From Priestia aryabhattai (lineage in GTDB: Bacteria; Bacillota; Bacilli; Bacillales; Bacillaceae_H), in contig NZ_JAMBOQ010000018.1 in the NCBI RefSeq assembly GCF_023715685.1, positions 1 through 21,799 on the forward strand: a stretch of DNA of 21,799 nt. Direction: 5' to 3'. The notes beneath the pieces were generated by a model, which saw nothing but the letters and a program-made list of their open reading frames with translations, searched no databases and was not told the origin of the DNA. Numbering within the stretch: position 1 is the stretch's first letter; the number at the start of each line of letters is the position of its first letter. The position numbers were made by a program, and so were the translations under genes. Below are positions 1 through 7,472 of this stretch, piece by piece.

Positions 1-127
1 AAAGTTTTAAAAGGTGCTGCTGATCCGCTGCTTATTTGAGGAAAACTATAAATCTGATCACATGCCTCCCGAAACTCCCATTTCCTATTCCCTAACAGCT
101 AAATGTTTTTCCCTCGCGCGTAGGTGC
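1..127. repeat. Terminal direct repeat, left copy (circular overlap)
   Basis: These 127 bases recur exactly at 21673-21799. A perfect repeat at the two ends of a contig, of a length equal to a common assembler k-mer, is what a circular molecule gives when it is reported linearly. I read it as one locus on a plasmid of about 21,672 bp, not as a biological terminal repeat. The stretch has no gene. It contains one copy of the recurrent motif TTCCCTAACAGCT (88-100) and ends in CTCGCGCGTAGGTGC. Confidence 0.95.
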
Positions 128-228
128 TTCTAAAAATTCTAAAAATACATTCCTTTTTTTGCTTTTTATCGTGTCGGAAAACTATTTTTTTAGGTCTACA
201 TTAGATCAACATTACTGTTTTTTAGGTG

Positions 229-286
229 GACAGTGAGTCGACAGTGAGTCTACTTTTATGCCTTTTGAGTCGACAGTGAGTCGACA
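229..286. repeat. 11-bp iteron-like repeats GACAGTGAGTC
   Basis: GACAGTGAGTC occurs perfectly at 229-239, 240-250 (directly abutting) and 272-282. A partial GAGTC lies just before the third copy and GACA just after it. Abutting copies create GTCGAC palindromes. Abutting copies in phase with a helical turn (11 bp) resemble binding sites for a partition or replication protein. The region is non-coding on both strands. A centromere-like site for the coiled-coil HTH protein at 13804-14559 is one possibility, unproven. Confidence 0.6.
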
Positions 287-316
287 TTTAGAGCATTTTC
301 GTGTACCCACGTTTAA

Positions 317-333
317 CCCAGGCACTGCCTGGG
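317..333. other. Perfect hairpin CCCAGGCA-C-TGCCTGGG
   Basis: Eight-base arms are perfectly complementary around a single central C. No T-run follows on either strand, so it is not an obvious terminator. It lies in the gene-free region next to the 11-bp repeats and could be an operator or part of an origin. Confidence 0.5.
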
Positions 334-428
334 CTAGCACCCTATGTGATAGCAAAAACCCCTTATGCTCTTACAGATTTTTTTGTTAAAACAATTTTGC
401 TTCAGCAAATCAAAAGATTTATCTTTTC

Positions 429-487
429 GCAATGACAAAACAAAGTTATGTATAATTGCGCCCTGTTAAAAATTCAAAGTAACAGGG
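429..487. other. Two adjacent inverted repeats
   Basis: CGCAAT (429-434) pairs with ATTGCG (455-460). Immediately after, CCCTGTTA (461-468) pairs perfectly with TAACAGGG (480-487) around 11 bases. A TATAAT at 451-456 has no convincing -35. The two dyads together suggest a structured control element at the quiet end of the transfer operon; function unknown. Confidence 0.4.
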
Positions 488-559
488 ATAGCCTTTCTCG
501 CGCGCGTAGGTGCGTTTAAAAAGTAAAAAAAGCCCCTTCTTTTTCTTAAATGTAGGCAT

Positions 560-590
560 AAAAAACAGCGACTATAAAAGCCGCTGCCTT
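560..590 (-). terminator. Terminator of the leftward transfer operon
   Basis: On the minus strand CAGCG (complement of 582-586) and CGCTG (complement of 566-570) form a stem followed by a run of six T. It begins about 14 bases after the stop of the last gene of the leftward operon, the right place for an intrinsic terminator. Confidence 0.7.
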
Positions 591-599
591 GTGTAACTA

Positions 600-926
600 T
601 TAAATCTCAAAGTCTTCTTCGTGTTCTGGTGGTTCATTTTTTAAAGTTTCATAAAGAGGTCCTAAATCCCAAACCATTTGAAAATTGTTTTCTCCTGGTA
701 CTATCTTAACTTCCCAGGATAAAAAACCCTCACTTTTCATCGTACTTAAAAAACCATCGAAAAACACGCCTCCATACTTTATTTTTTCTTGTAACTCTGT
801 ATGGTGAATGTCTATCCCTTCTTCTTTGTAACTCATAATCACCTCTAGACACGCTTTTTGAGTACAATTCATACCATACTTTGCAAAATCTCTATCAAAT
901 CTTTTTCTCATTTCCTTTTCTAACAT
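600..926 (-). CDS. Hypothetical protein, last gene of the transfer operon
   Basis: A 108-residue soluble, acidic-tailed protein that I do not recognise. It has no membrane segment or signal peptide. The middle (about residues 20-75) could be a small helical or winged-helix fold, but no diagnostic motif is visible. A ribosome site of the form GGGAGAGG lies about six bases before the ATG, and an intrinsic terminator follows the stop. It is separated from the wall-hydrolase gene by about 160 bases that include a GC-rich hairpin (964-997), so it may be read at a different level from the channel genes. Its place at the end of the mating operon suggests an accessory or regulatory role in transfer; this is context only. 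Confidence 0.6.
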   Translation of the reverse strand: MLEKEMRKRFDRDFAKYGMNCTQKACLEVIMSYKEEGIDIHHTELQEKIKYGGVFFDGFLSTMKSEGFLSWEVKIVPGENNFQMVWDLGPLYETLKNEPPEHEEDFEI

Positions 927-963
927 TTAAAACCTCTCCCTTTTGTTTGATGTTTTATATAAT

Positions 964-997
964 CGCCGGAAAAGCGTTTATTTTCGTTTCTCCGGCG
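964..997. terminator. GC-rich hairpin between operon end and last small gene
   Basis: CGCCGGAAAAGCG (964-976) pairs with CGTTTCTCCGGCG (985-997) with two mismatches around eight bases. The plus strand continues TTTTAT, so it looks best as a rightward terminator. On the minus strand it sits between the wall hydrolase and the 108-codon gene, has no clear T-run, and may act as an attenuator or processing site. Confidence 0.5.
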
Positions 998-1087
998 TTT
1001 TATAATAATTTGAATCTATTTATATATGGAAGGTTAAAAAGTCTCTCTATGAGGCTTATAAGCTCCCGTTATCAGATTGTGAAATTC

Positions 1088-2215
1088 TTACTCTACAACC
1101 CTACGAACAACGCCGGAAAATACTTTTCTAAAATGGTTCATATCGTTAATCCAAACGCCTTTGCTGCTGCCATCGTGCAAGATTCTGCCGTCTTGCATCA
1201 CTATTCCTACATGACCGTTTTTCTTATACGTATCGAAAAACACAAGGTCTCCGGCTCGCATTTGGCTTGGGTTTACAGGCTTTCCTAGTTTCACAAGGGT
1301 ATCTGTTGTTGTACTATCAACACGCCCTAAATTCACGCCACCCTGTTCAAATGCCCATCTAACAAACGAACTACAATCAAATGATTTTCTAGCAATATCC
1401 GCCGCTGTTCTACCGCCTCCAAAATTATAAGGGCTTTTTCCAACTAGGGTAGAACCTACCGCTATTGCTTTATTAATAGCATCTGAGCCTTTACCGCTAC
1501 CTGTTCCATATGGCATTGAAGGAAGGCCAATAGAAACCTGTGTAGCTCCATTTGAAGCATATAGATTCATATATTTGAAAACCCGATCTACATACCATCC
1601 TGCCTGGTTGTACGCGAACACTGCTTTTCTCATCCCTGCTACGGTTCCATCTGATGCTCCACTGGCTGATAGATAATTTGCTGTAGAATAGATAGCATCC
1701 GTAACATTCCACGGATCGGCCCGCCCGTCTCCATCCGCGTCTACACCAAATCCGCCCCACCGTTTTATAGCCAATGGGTCTTCTAAAACGTTTTTAGGTA
1801 TAGAAGCATTCCCTAAACGAGTTCCCCCAGGATATGACCAACCTACCCAAGTTTTCGGCATGAACTGTGTATGTCCAAGTGCGCCCACCGAAGATACATT
1901 TAAATCCGCTCCAAAATGAGTTTCGACACGATGAATCGCGCAAAGCAATTCCCATTTGACGTTATATTTTTGAGCCGCTGCTTGATAGATTTTTATGTAC
2001 TCAGCAGGTATCTCCCTCTCTCCAATAGGTGTAATGACTCCTTGTTGAATATAATTCTGTTGTTCCTGTTCCTGTTCATGTATAAAAACGGCCATAATAG
2101 CGGCAAATGTAGCTACACAAATGAGTAAGATAGTTAACAATAAGGGTATACCGCCAATAAAAAGGAGCCGCAATAAAATCCCGGCCCCTATTTTCTTTTG
2201 AGTTTCAAGCTGCAT
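1088..2215 (-). CDS. VirB1/CwlT-like two-domain peptidoglycan hydrolase
   Basis: This protein opens the cell wall for the mating channel. It cuts glycan strands with an N-terminal soluble lytic transglycosylase-like domain and peptide stems with a C-terminal NlpC/P60 endopeptidase domain, the arrangement of CwlT of ICEBs1 and TcpG/TcpI-type proteins. Of 375 residues, about 15-45 are one membrane segment. The lytic domain spans about 70-215, with catalytic Glu98 (HRVETHFG), GALGHTQFMPKTW and a DADGDGRAD loop usual in this family. The NlpC/P60 domain spans about 245-375, with Cys281 (FDCSSF), His335 (GHVGIV) and His347 as the likely triad. Start is ATG after AGAGGTGAAATAG. The gene abuts the VirB8-like gene upstream. 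Both active sites look intact. Confidence 0.93.
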   Translation of the reverse strand: MQLETQKKIGAGILLRLLFIGGIPLLLTILLICVATFAAIMAVFIHEQEQEQQNYIQQGVITPIGEREIPAEYIKIYQAAAQKYNVKWELLCAIHRVETHFGADLNVSSVGALGHTQFMPKTWVGWSYPGGTRLGNASIPKNVLEDPLAIKRWGGFGVDADGDGRADPWNVTDAIYSTANYLSASGASDGTVAGMRKAVFAYNQAGWYVDRVFKYMNLYASNGATQVSIGLPSMPYGTGSGKGSDAINKAIAVGSTLVGKSPYNFGGGRTAADIARKSFDCSSFVRWAFEQGGVNLGRVDSTTTDTLVKLGKPVNPSQMRAGDLVFFDTYKKNGHVGIVMQDGRILHDGSSKGVWINDMNHFRKVFSGVVRRVVE

Positions 2216-2791
2216 CTATTTCACCTCTACACCTGTTATTTTCCAACTTCCAGGACTATTAGAAACGCTCACCTCATACCACATTTGCTCTTTTTTTCTA
2301 TTTCCTAGTTCATCCTTTATCTCTACATAAGCAACTACTTGCCACTTTTTACGCCCTGGCACGTTATCATCAATAGGCAAAGTTTGAAGCTGCAAGACTT
2401 TCCTTTCGTGCTCTGTTGCTGTTGGTTTGTGGCTATCATCCGCTGATAAGTAGTAATAAACCCTTTCATCTGTTAGCGGCTTAATGGCTTTTAAATAAGC
2501 TTCCGGTTTGTTAGGATTCAATGTTGCATAAGCTGTTACAAACTTTTCCGCTAGCCTCTTTGTTTCCTGGAGAACTTCCGGCGTTTTATCTTCCTCATTG
2601 TCTTTATGAGGCGCTATTTCTTTATTTGTTTGAATAGGGATAGAGGCTTGCGCCGCCTCTTCCCTGTAAATGTCTATAATCATTGGAATTGTAATGAATG
2701 CAGCTATTAAACCGCCCAATACAATTGCACTAATCGCTATAAGTCTCTTTTGAAACTTAGTGAGTTCTTGTTTATCCTTTAGCTTTTTCAT
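2216..2791 (-). CDS. VirB8/TcpC-like conjugation protein
   Basis: A 191-residue bitopic membrane protein: a basic cytoplasmic N-terminus, one membrane segment at about 18-40, then an extracytoplasmic domain (about 70-190) whose helix-then-strand pattern fits the NTF2-like fold of VirB8 and TcpC. These proteins scaffold the channel at the membrane. It carries only one such domain, unlike the longer two-domain TcpC/ConB proteins of about 350 residues. Start is ATG after CAGGAGG and overlaps the VirB4 stop by a few bases, so the two are translationally coupled. Assignment rests on topology, size and position between VirB4 and the wall hydrolase more than on motifs. Confidence 0.7.
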   Translation of the reverse strand: MKKLKDKQELTKFQKRLIAISAIVLGGLIAAFITIPMIIDIYREEAAQASIPIQTNKEIAPHKDNEEDKTPEVLQETKRLAEKFVTAYATLNPNKPEAYLKAIKPLTDERVYYYLSADDSHKPTATEHERKVLQLQTLPIDDNVPGRKKWQVVAYVEIKDELGNRKKEQMWYEVSVSNSPGSWKITGVEVK

Positions 2792-5178
2792 ATAGCAACC
2801 TCCTGTAATTGGTTTTCTTGGTAGGAAGGCTTAAGTTTTATGCTCTCTTCCTCTGTTGGTGTAATTACAGTTCTCATTTCAACGTGTTTCGTTTTTACAA
2901 TGTGCAAGCAATAACCGCGCGGCTTGTTACCGGATAAAATCTCATGTTCACTTTCAGAGAATGTATCAAAGTTTTCTTCTAGCTCCTTAATATCGTTCTT
3001 AGAAAGCCTCATATACGTTTTGATTTGAGCGTTATTTATTAATGCTGTTCCATATCTACCAACTGATAAGAAGTCGGCAGCGTTTTGAGTAGCAACACAT
3101 AAAAACCCGCCGTATTTTCTGATACGTTTTGCCATTGAGAACATGAAGTATAGGGATTGAGGGTTGCGCTCATCCGCTAAAATCCACAATTCATCTGCAT
3201 ATAAGCCTACTTTTTCGTTCCGGTCTTTCTTTGCTTCCTCCCACAAGTCTTTTAAAAGAAGATCCATGAGCGGTTTTCTGATTGATTCATCTAATTCATT
3301 AATATCTAAAACATTTATAGGAGCTGTTAAATGCCAATTTGTTTGACCGTTAAAAATCCCTTTATATACACCGCTCACGAATGGTCTTAAGGTCGCTCTA
3401 ACTCTCTCCATTCCTTCCGCTCTGCTCATAATGTCATCTAATGTGCTTAAGGTAGGAAAGATAGTAGGTAGCGTTTCAACATCCTCATGAAGTGTTAAAC
3501 CGACTGTTCCATAAGATTCCACAATACATTCAAGTAATGTCGATTGTTCTAAAGAACTCATTTCTGGAACAATCCATTTAAAAAATGTAATCATTCCGCT
3601 AATTTTCTGAGGTAGATAATCTCTAATGCTTGTTGATTCCTGGGCCGGATCGTCACTATCTACAACTACTGAGCGGATATGAAAAGGATTTGTTACAAAG
3701 TGAGAGCCAGGCTTGAAAACTACATGGTTTGCACCAGGCAGGAAGTGATATTCTCTTTCGGGATCAATAATGAATTGCCGTTCTACCTGTCCGAAGTTGT
3801 GCTCTCTGAATATCTTTGTTTTTACGTAGGTACTTTTTCCGCTTCCTGGCTCCCCTAGAACAACCTCGTTTAAATTGTTGTATTTCGATGTATCCCAGGC
3901 GTTATAAATGACTGGAGCCTCTGATTTTACGTTAATACCAATAAATAGCCCTGTATTTTCGTTTAGTTCGCTTGAATTGAAAGGAACCATAGCCGCTACT
4001 AATTCCGCATACATAGGCCAGCTGTAACGCTGTTCAATTTCTGCATGTTTATAACCGACAGGCAGCGAATACCAAAAACAATGAGGATTGTTATAAATTC
4101 GTTTAGCTTTTAAGCGATTTGTTTTAATAGCGGATTCTAAGCGCTTGCAAGCAGCGTTTAGTTTTTCGTCTGTTTCTTCCCTAACAGCTAAAAGCATTGT
4201 GGTATTAAATAAGCTCTCACTATCATCTTGCATACGTGTTAACAAGCGTTCTAAGCTCTCTACCTCGCTTGTATACTTGTTTTTTAATGAAGAAGGTATT
4301 TTACCCATTAGCCGCATGTTAAGCTCGTTTATTTGCCTATCAATCTTATCTGTTTCGGTTCCTTTGTCTCTAGCTTCTAAAGAGATAGATATATCCATAT
4401 CAACATCAGCGTTCATAATTCCATCTATCCAACCCGCTTCAACTTCTTTTGGAAAATAAGAGATTGTATAAAAGGCATAGCGTATATTATCCAATTCTAG
4501 ATATTTTCCGCTCACTATGTCCGGCGGCTGCCATGCTGTTAAATCCATTCCTCGTTCATAAGGTTGTGTAAGCCTGCTTGTAGGAGAAAGTTTGTTATAA
4601 ATAAGGTTTTTTATTTCCTCTTCAAGCATCCCTCTTGCGTTCATCTTTCCGCCTCTTAAGCTTTCCACTACATTCTTTTTTAAGTTGTGAAGCTCTTTTA
4701 TAGCCTCTTCATAATCGCTTTCTTTTGATTCCAGGACAATATAAAAACTGTGCGTATTACGAGCTTTCAAGCTGTAATCTTGTAAATATTCTTGTGTGCC
4801 TCTGATGGCCTTCTGCTCTTCCTCTGATCTGCTTATCGCTTTTTCGTCTAGTTCTTGTAAATAGCCGTTAATGTCGATTGAATCAGAAGAAATAAGGATT
4901 TGGCAGCGTTGCCCTGTTGTATGGTTGTTAAGAGCCGCTCTTATACGGCTCACAACCTTTTTCACTCCGTTTGTATCCAACAAATCTAAATTGACAGGAT
5001 CAAAAACTTTTAAAACTGCTTTATATCTCTCATCTGTCGTTCTAAATACTTCATTCTCGAATCCTTCTACTGGAACGTTAATGAACTTTTGACCTTTTAA
5101 CCGCTTGAAAAGGCTAGGTTTCTCATTTTTTTGTTTTAAAGGTAGTGATAACTGGCTTTTTGATTTTTTGATTTTCAT
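2788..5178 (-). CDS. VirB4/ConE-type conjugation ATPase
   Basis: The motor ATPase of the type IV secretion channel, acting at the cytoplasmic membrane in channel assembly and substrate transfer. The 796 residues have an N-terminal TraC/CagE-like half and a C-terminal RecA-like ATPase. Walker A is GEPGSGKST at about residues 440-448, Walker B is VGLYADELWIL at about 655-665, and a QNAADFL/NNAQIKTYM block follows, as in VirB4. Length matches the family. Start is ATG after GGGGAGGAAAAG; it begins inside the preceding VirB3/TcpE-like gene (56-base overlap), which ties synthesis of the two partners together. An internal TTCCCTAACAGCT on the plus strand at 4177-4189 belongs to a motif family described separately. 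Confidence 0.95.
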   Translation of the reverse strand: MKIKKSKSQLSLPLKQKNEKPSLFKRLKGQKFINVPVEGFENEVFRTTDERYKAVLKVFDPVNLDLLDTNGVKKVVSRIRAALNNHTTGQRCQILISSDSIDINGYLQELDEKAISRSEEEQKAIRGTQEYLQDYSLKARNTHSFYIVLESKESDYEEAIKELHNLKKNVVESLRGGKMNARGMLEEEIKNLIYNKLSPTSRLTQPYERGMDLTAWQPPDIVSGKYLELDNIRYAFYTISYFPKEVEAGWIDGIMNADVDMDISISLEARDKGTETDKIDRQINELNMRLMGKIPSSLKNKYTSEVESLERLLTRMQDDSESLFNTTMLLAVREETDEKLNAACKRLESAIKTNRLKAKRIYNNPHCFWYSLPVGYKHAEIEQRYSWPMYAELVAAMVPFNSSELNENTGLFIGINVKSEAPVIYNAWDTSKYNNLNEVVLGEPGSGKSTYVKTKIFREHNFGQVERQFIIDPEREYHFLPGANHVVFKPGSHFVTNPFHIRSVVVDSDDPAQESTSIRDYLPQKISGMITFFKWIVPEMSSLEQSTLLECIVESYGTVGLTLHEDVETLPTIFPTLSTLDDIMSRAEGMERVRATLRPFVSGVYKGIFNGQTNWHLTAPINVLDINELDESIRKPLMDLLLKDLWEEAKKDRNEKVGLYADELWILADERNPQSLYFMFSMAKRIRKYGGFLCVATQNAADFLSVGRYGTALINNAQIKTYMRLSKNDIKELEENFDTFSESEHEILSGNKPRGYCLHIVKTKHVEMRTVITPTEEESIKLKPSYQENQLQEVAI

Positions 5179-5488
5179 ATTCTTTTCCTCCCCATTGTGG
5201 TGTAAGTGTTTTTGAATTTGTCTTTTTTACTAAATACTGAAACATTAATTGAAAATTGTAGTAGCCTGATTTATGGTCAATCTGCAATACAGAATGAGCG
5301 GCTATGATTGAAAAAGCCATGCCTACAAACATTAGAATTGTGTATCCTAGAATGAAATAGAGTGTAATACCGGATAAAAAAAAGATGGATATTAAAGCTA
5401 CCCATCCTTTCCAGTTCAAATTCCAGTACACCCCTCCCCCTTTTACGTTTCGTGGAACCTCGTATTTTAGTTTTTTAGATTCTTCCAT
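5123..5488 (-). CDS. VirB3/PrgI/TcpE-like membrane protein
   Basis: A 121-residue protein with two close membrane segments (about 30-47 and 50-70), an N-terminal VPRNVKGG stretch and a basic C-terminal tail. The VPRN-type start followed by a two-TM hairpin, immediately upstream of and overlapping virB4, is the pattern of PrgI/TcpE proteins, thought to fill the VirB3 role of anchoring VirB4 to the membrane. Start is ATG after AGGTGAAAGC, eight bases after the VirB6-like gene. Family identity is probable but not certain. Confidence 0.75.
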   Translation of the reverse strand: MEESKKLKYEVPRNVKGGGVYWNLNWKGWVALISIFFLSGITLYFILGYTILMFVGMAFSIIAAHSVLQIDHKSGYYNFQLMFQYLVKKTNSKTLTPQWGGKEYENQKIKKPVITTFKTKK

Positions 5489-5496
5489 GCTTTCAC

Positions 5497-6354
5497 CTAC
5501 TTTCCTATACCTTTGAACATAGCTCTATTTACAATCATTCGTAAGCCTCCTGCGGCCATTCCTGAAATACCGCTACCAAACATCCATTGTTTGAGAATTA
5601 CTGGCCCTGTTGCTCCTAAAATCATGAAGCAGAATGATATTAATAAGCCTTCAAAGCTTCCTTTTGCCGCTGTCCATACCACTAAGGCAAAGCACAACAT
5701 ATGAATGATCTGTGTGAAAATAACTGCTGATAAGCTTGTTAAAAATGATTTGAATGTGCCGGATTTATTGGCGTATGTAGCTAAAAAAACCGGGCCGCAT
5801 ATCATTGCAATTACTAAGTGAGCAAATCTGAATATCCCCGCTATTGCAAGGACTAGCGTTCCTATTCCGTATAAAGCAGCCATAAACAGAATGTGAAAGG
5901 CGGCTGTTTCCAGTCCGCCTGTTGGCGAAATACTATCCAATATTTTGCCTGCTGTGTTCACATCCACTTTAAAGCCGCCTATCCATTTAACTATTTCATT
6001 TACAATCGGAAGCATAAACTTTGTCATAAACGCCGGAAATGACCAAATCATAGCCGCTGCTATGGCTGCATCTGCCACAATAGACGCGTAGTTTGGTGAA
6101 TCTTCATCTGTCACTAAGTCCTTCATTGAGTTAGAAATGCGAAGGTAAAGCAAGATAATGACTAATGAAGTTGCTGCTGATTGTGAACCAAAAAGCAATT
6201 CCTTAAAGTGCGGGATTTTATCAAAATCAGCAGGAGCAGCAATGTATTTAGACATCATTTTCATTCCTGCTGTGATAAAGTCGCTCGCAAACTTCTCTAG
6301 AAGGCTCCTTATAACTTCCTGTGCTGATTCCACCGGGTTAAATATGTTTGGCAA
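5497..6354 (-). CDS. VirB6/TrbL-like polytopic channel protein
   Basis: A 285-residue integral membrane protein with about six hydrophobic segments spread from residue 55 to 265 and a glycine-rich end (GSGISGMAAGGLR). Position before the VirB3- and VirB4-like genes and this topology fit VirB6/TrsL/TcpH-type inner channel proteins of Gram-positive mating systems. The start is TTG at 6354, supported by AAGGAGGGG seven bases upstream. A TATGCAACTT-type dyad at 6372-6391 lies just ahead of the ribosome site, so an internal regulated start of transcription, or a roadblock, is possible here. Confidence 0.8.
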   Translation of the reverse strand: MPNIFNPVESAQEVIRSLLEKFASDFITAGMKMMSKYIAAPADFDKIPHFKELLFGSQSAATSLVIILLYLRISNSMKDLVTDEDSPNYASIVADAAIAAAMIWSFPAFMTKFMLPIVNEIVKWIGGFKVDVNTAGKILDSISPTGGLETAAFHILFMAALYGIGTLVLAIAGIFRFAHLVIAMICGPVFLATYANKSGTFKSFLTSLSAVIFTQIIHMLCFALVVWTAAKGSFEGLLISFCFMILGATGPVILKQWMFGSGISGMAAGGLRMIVNRAMFKGIGK

Positions 6355-6371
6355 CTCTTCCCCTCCTTACC

Positions 6372-6391
6372 TATGCAACTTTGTGTGCATA
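6372..6391. promoter_or_regulatory. Transfer operator site 1
   Basis: TATGCAACTTTGTGTGCATA. TATGCA and TGCATA are inverted halves with TGCA cores eight bases apart. It lies just upstream of the ribosome site of the VirB6-like gene. Confidence 0.65.
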
Positions 6392-6407
6392 AGAGAGTAA
6401 AAAAATA

Positions 6408-6644
6408 TTAAGCGAAGTATTTTACGATTAAGCCAGCAAGAACACTTGCCATTAACGCAATCCCAACTCCAACTCCAGTTCTTTTAATTCCCTCAATAGC
6501 AGCTTTCATATCATGCGGATCTTCTGCCTGCATAATCTTAAGGCCGTTCTTCACAAGGACGAATATAAGAATAGGTGAAGCTAGTATTCCTAACCATTTG
6601 CCAAAATCACCAATTAGTTTAGCAAGCGCCTGGAAAAATTCCAT
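6408..6644 (-). CDS. Small two-TM protein, VirB2 pilin-like
   Basis: A 78-residue protein with two hydrophobic segments (about 14-32 and 56-76) joined by a short charged loop. This is the size and topology of VirB2-like or TrbC-like pilin/channel subunits, and it lies at the head of the channel operon just before the VirB6-like gene. No cleavable signal peptide is clear. Start is ATG about 11 bases after GGGGG. A strong promoter with an operator in its spacer lies about 60 bases upstream. The pilin label is inference from topology and place. Confidence 0.65.
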   Translation of the reverse strand: MEFFQALAKLIGDFGKWLGILASPILIFVLVKNGLKIMQAEDPHDMKAAIEGIKRTGVGVGIALMASVLAGLIVKYFA

Positions 6645-6702
6645 TTAACAAAACCCCCTGAATATTTAGTTTTTTTTAGCAGCTGTTGTTCTGCTTACCA
6701 CT

Positions 6703-6731
6703 ATCTTATGCAACTTAGGGTGCATTGTCAA
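6703..6731 (-). promoter_or_regulatory. Strong promoter of the leftward channel operon
   Basis: On the minus strand, TTGACA (6726-6731), 17 bases, TAAGAT (6703-6708): a perfect -35 and a near-consensus -10. The spacer is filled by an operator dyad (6707-6726), so a bound protein would block RNA polymerase. Confidence 0.85.
6707..6726. promoter_or_regulatory. Transfer operator site 2
   Basis: TATGCAACTTAGGGTGCATT, same spacing as site 1. It lies exactly between the -35 and -10 of the channel-operon promoter. Confidence 0.75.
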
Positions 6732-6784
6732 TCAAAAAAAAGAAGTTTTTTGTTTTTTATTTGAAAAGCCTTCCAAAAAAATGC

Positions 6785-7021
6785 TTACTGATCCGCTTCC
6801 TTTGTAGCTTTATCGCGGTTTCTAAGTTGTAATCCTGACTTTTGTAAAAGTTCTTCCCACTGTTCGTATGTAGCTACCCAGTAGTTACCTATTTTCGATG
6901 GATAAGGATAGTTTTTCTCTTTCGCAAAATTTGCAAGCCTAGAACCCCACGATTTATCTTTGCCTTTCATTTCTGCGTAGTCTTTAGCTGAAATTATTTT
7001 CTGCTCCTTTTCTTCTGACAT
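6785..7021 (-). CDS. Small HTH/excisionase-like DNA-binding protein
   Basis: A 78-residue charged protein. Residues about 8-60 (ISAKDYAEMKG...WGSRLANFAKEK...KIGNYWVATYEQWEELL) read as a compact winged helix-turn-helix of the MerR/excisionase class: a recognition helix, then a short wing with IGNYW, then a closing helix. Start is ATG after GGGGGTG. It is the first leftward gene from the divergent control region, has its own upstream AAGTTGCAT elements, and is followed by the channel-operon promoter. It is a candidate regulator of transfer genes; it could equally be a relaxosome accessory factor. Confidence 0.65.
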   Translation of the reverse strand: MSEEKEQKIISAKDYAEMKGKDKSWGSRLANFAKEKNYPYPSKIGNYWVATYEQWEELLQKSGLQLRNRDKATKEADQ

Positions 7022-7044
7022 GGAAGCACCCCCGATAAAAATTT

Positions 7045-7111
7045 AAGTTGCATGTTTTAATAACACAACCATACCAACATTATGCCCCGCTAGTCAATGT
7101 AAGTTGCATAA
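7045..7111. promoter_or_regulatory. Transfer operator sites 3 and 4 with leftward promoter
   Basis: AAGTTGCAT at 7045-7053 and AAGTTGCATAA at 7101-7111 are single good half-sites of the operator. On the minus strand, TTGACT 18 bases before TATGGT, and TTGTGT 17 bases before TAAATT, are possible promoters for the 78-codon HTH gene. In both cases an operator half overlaps the promoter. Confidence 0.5.
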
Positions 7112-7139
7112 CAAAATTTGCAAAGTTATCTCACCAAAA

Positions 7140-7400
7140 TGTCATTTTTCCCTTCCTGGCTCCCTGATCTATTTTTCTTTAACAGCTAAATAGCTGCTTC
7201 CCAAAACAAAAAGAGAGCACAAAATTTTCGCCTCTCCTTCTACTTTTGGAGCAGAAGCGGCGCGAAGCGTTCTCCCCGAATGAAAGGGCAAAAACCTTTT
7301 GCCCCGCTCCTTTCAGTCGGGGGAGGCAGAGTTAAAATCGTATACGAATTTCATTCGTTACGATTAAAATAGGGTGTCTAGCGCCCCCTATATCCCCCTT
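7140..7400. other. Candidate origin of transfer (oriT)
   Basis: A gene-free stretch between divergent transfer operons, just upstream of the relaxosome genes, with dense dyads. A large imperfect hairpin spans 7274-7322: outer arms CCCCGA/TCGGGG, middle TGAAAGG/CCTTTCA, inner GGGCAAAA/TTTTGCCC. A second dyad ATCGTATACGAAT/ATTCGTTACGAT lies near 7337-7363. ATAGGG/CCCTAT follows and encloses TCTAGCGCCCCC, which resembles the GCGCCC core of RSF1010-type nick regions. A dyad immediately before a GCGCCC element is the usual layout of such origins. The exact nick position is not known. Confidence 0.55.
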
Positions 7401-7427
7401 GCATACTTTCCGCATACGTTGTATTAT
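7399..7427 (+). promoter_or_regulatory. Promoter of the rightward mobilization operon
   Basis: TTGCAT (7399-7404), 17 bases, TATTAT (7422-7427). Transcription would start near 7434, directly at the operator 7438-7457, and the ribosome site AAGGAGGG follows. Confidence 0.65.
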
Positions 7428-7437
7428 TGAGTTATCT

Positions 7438-7457
7438 TATGCAACTTAAGTTGTATA
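7438..7457. promoter_or_regulatory. Transfer operator site 5, near-perfect dyad
   Basis: TATGCAACTTAAGTTGTATA is a 20-bp palindrome with one mismatch and defines the consensus TATGCAACTT/AAGTTGCATA. It overlaps the expected transcription start of the mobilization operon, so it is well placed for repression, possibly by the ribbon-helix-helix product of the first gene. Confidence 0.8.
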
Positions 7458-7472
7458 GTAAGGAGGGATAGC

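Larger units (their letters stand above)
113..513. repeat. Direct repeat pair CTCGCGCG(CG)TAGGTGC bounding a repeat-rich gap
   Basis: CTCGCGCGTAGGTGC at 113-127 recurs as CTCGCGCGCGTAGGTGC at 497-513, differing only by one extra CG. Both are followed by A-rich sequence. The GC-rich alternating core stands out in AT-rich surroundings. The pair flanks the 11-bp repeats at 229-286 and the hairpin at 317-333. No function can be assigned; protein-binding sites or relics of a duplication are possible. Confidence 0.6.

Noticed and set aside
881..1288. Rightward 135-codon open frame
   Set aside because: Lies opposite the conserved NlpC/P60 domain and the start of the 108-codon gene; no ribosome site and low-complexity hydrophobic product.
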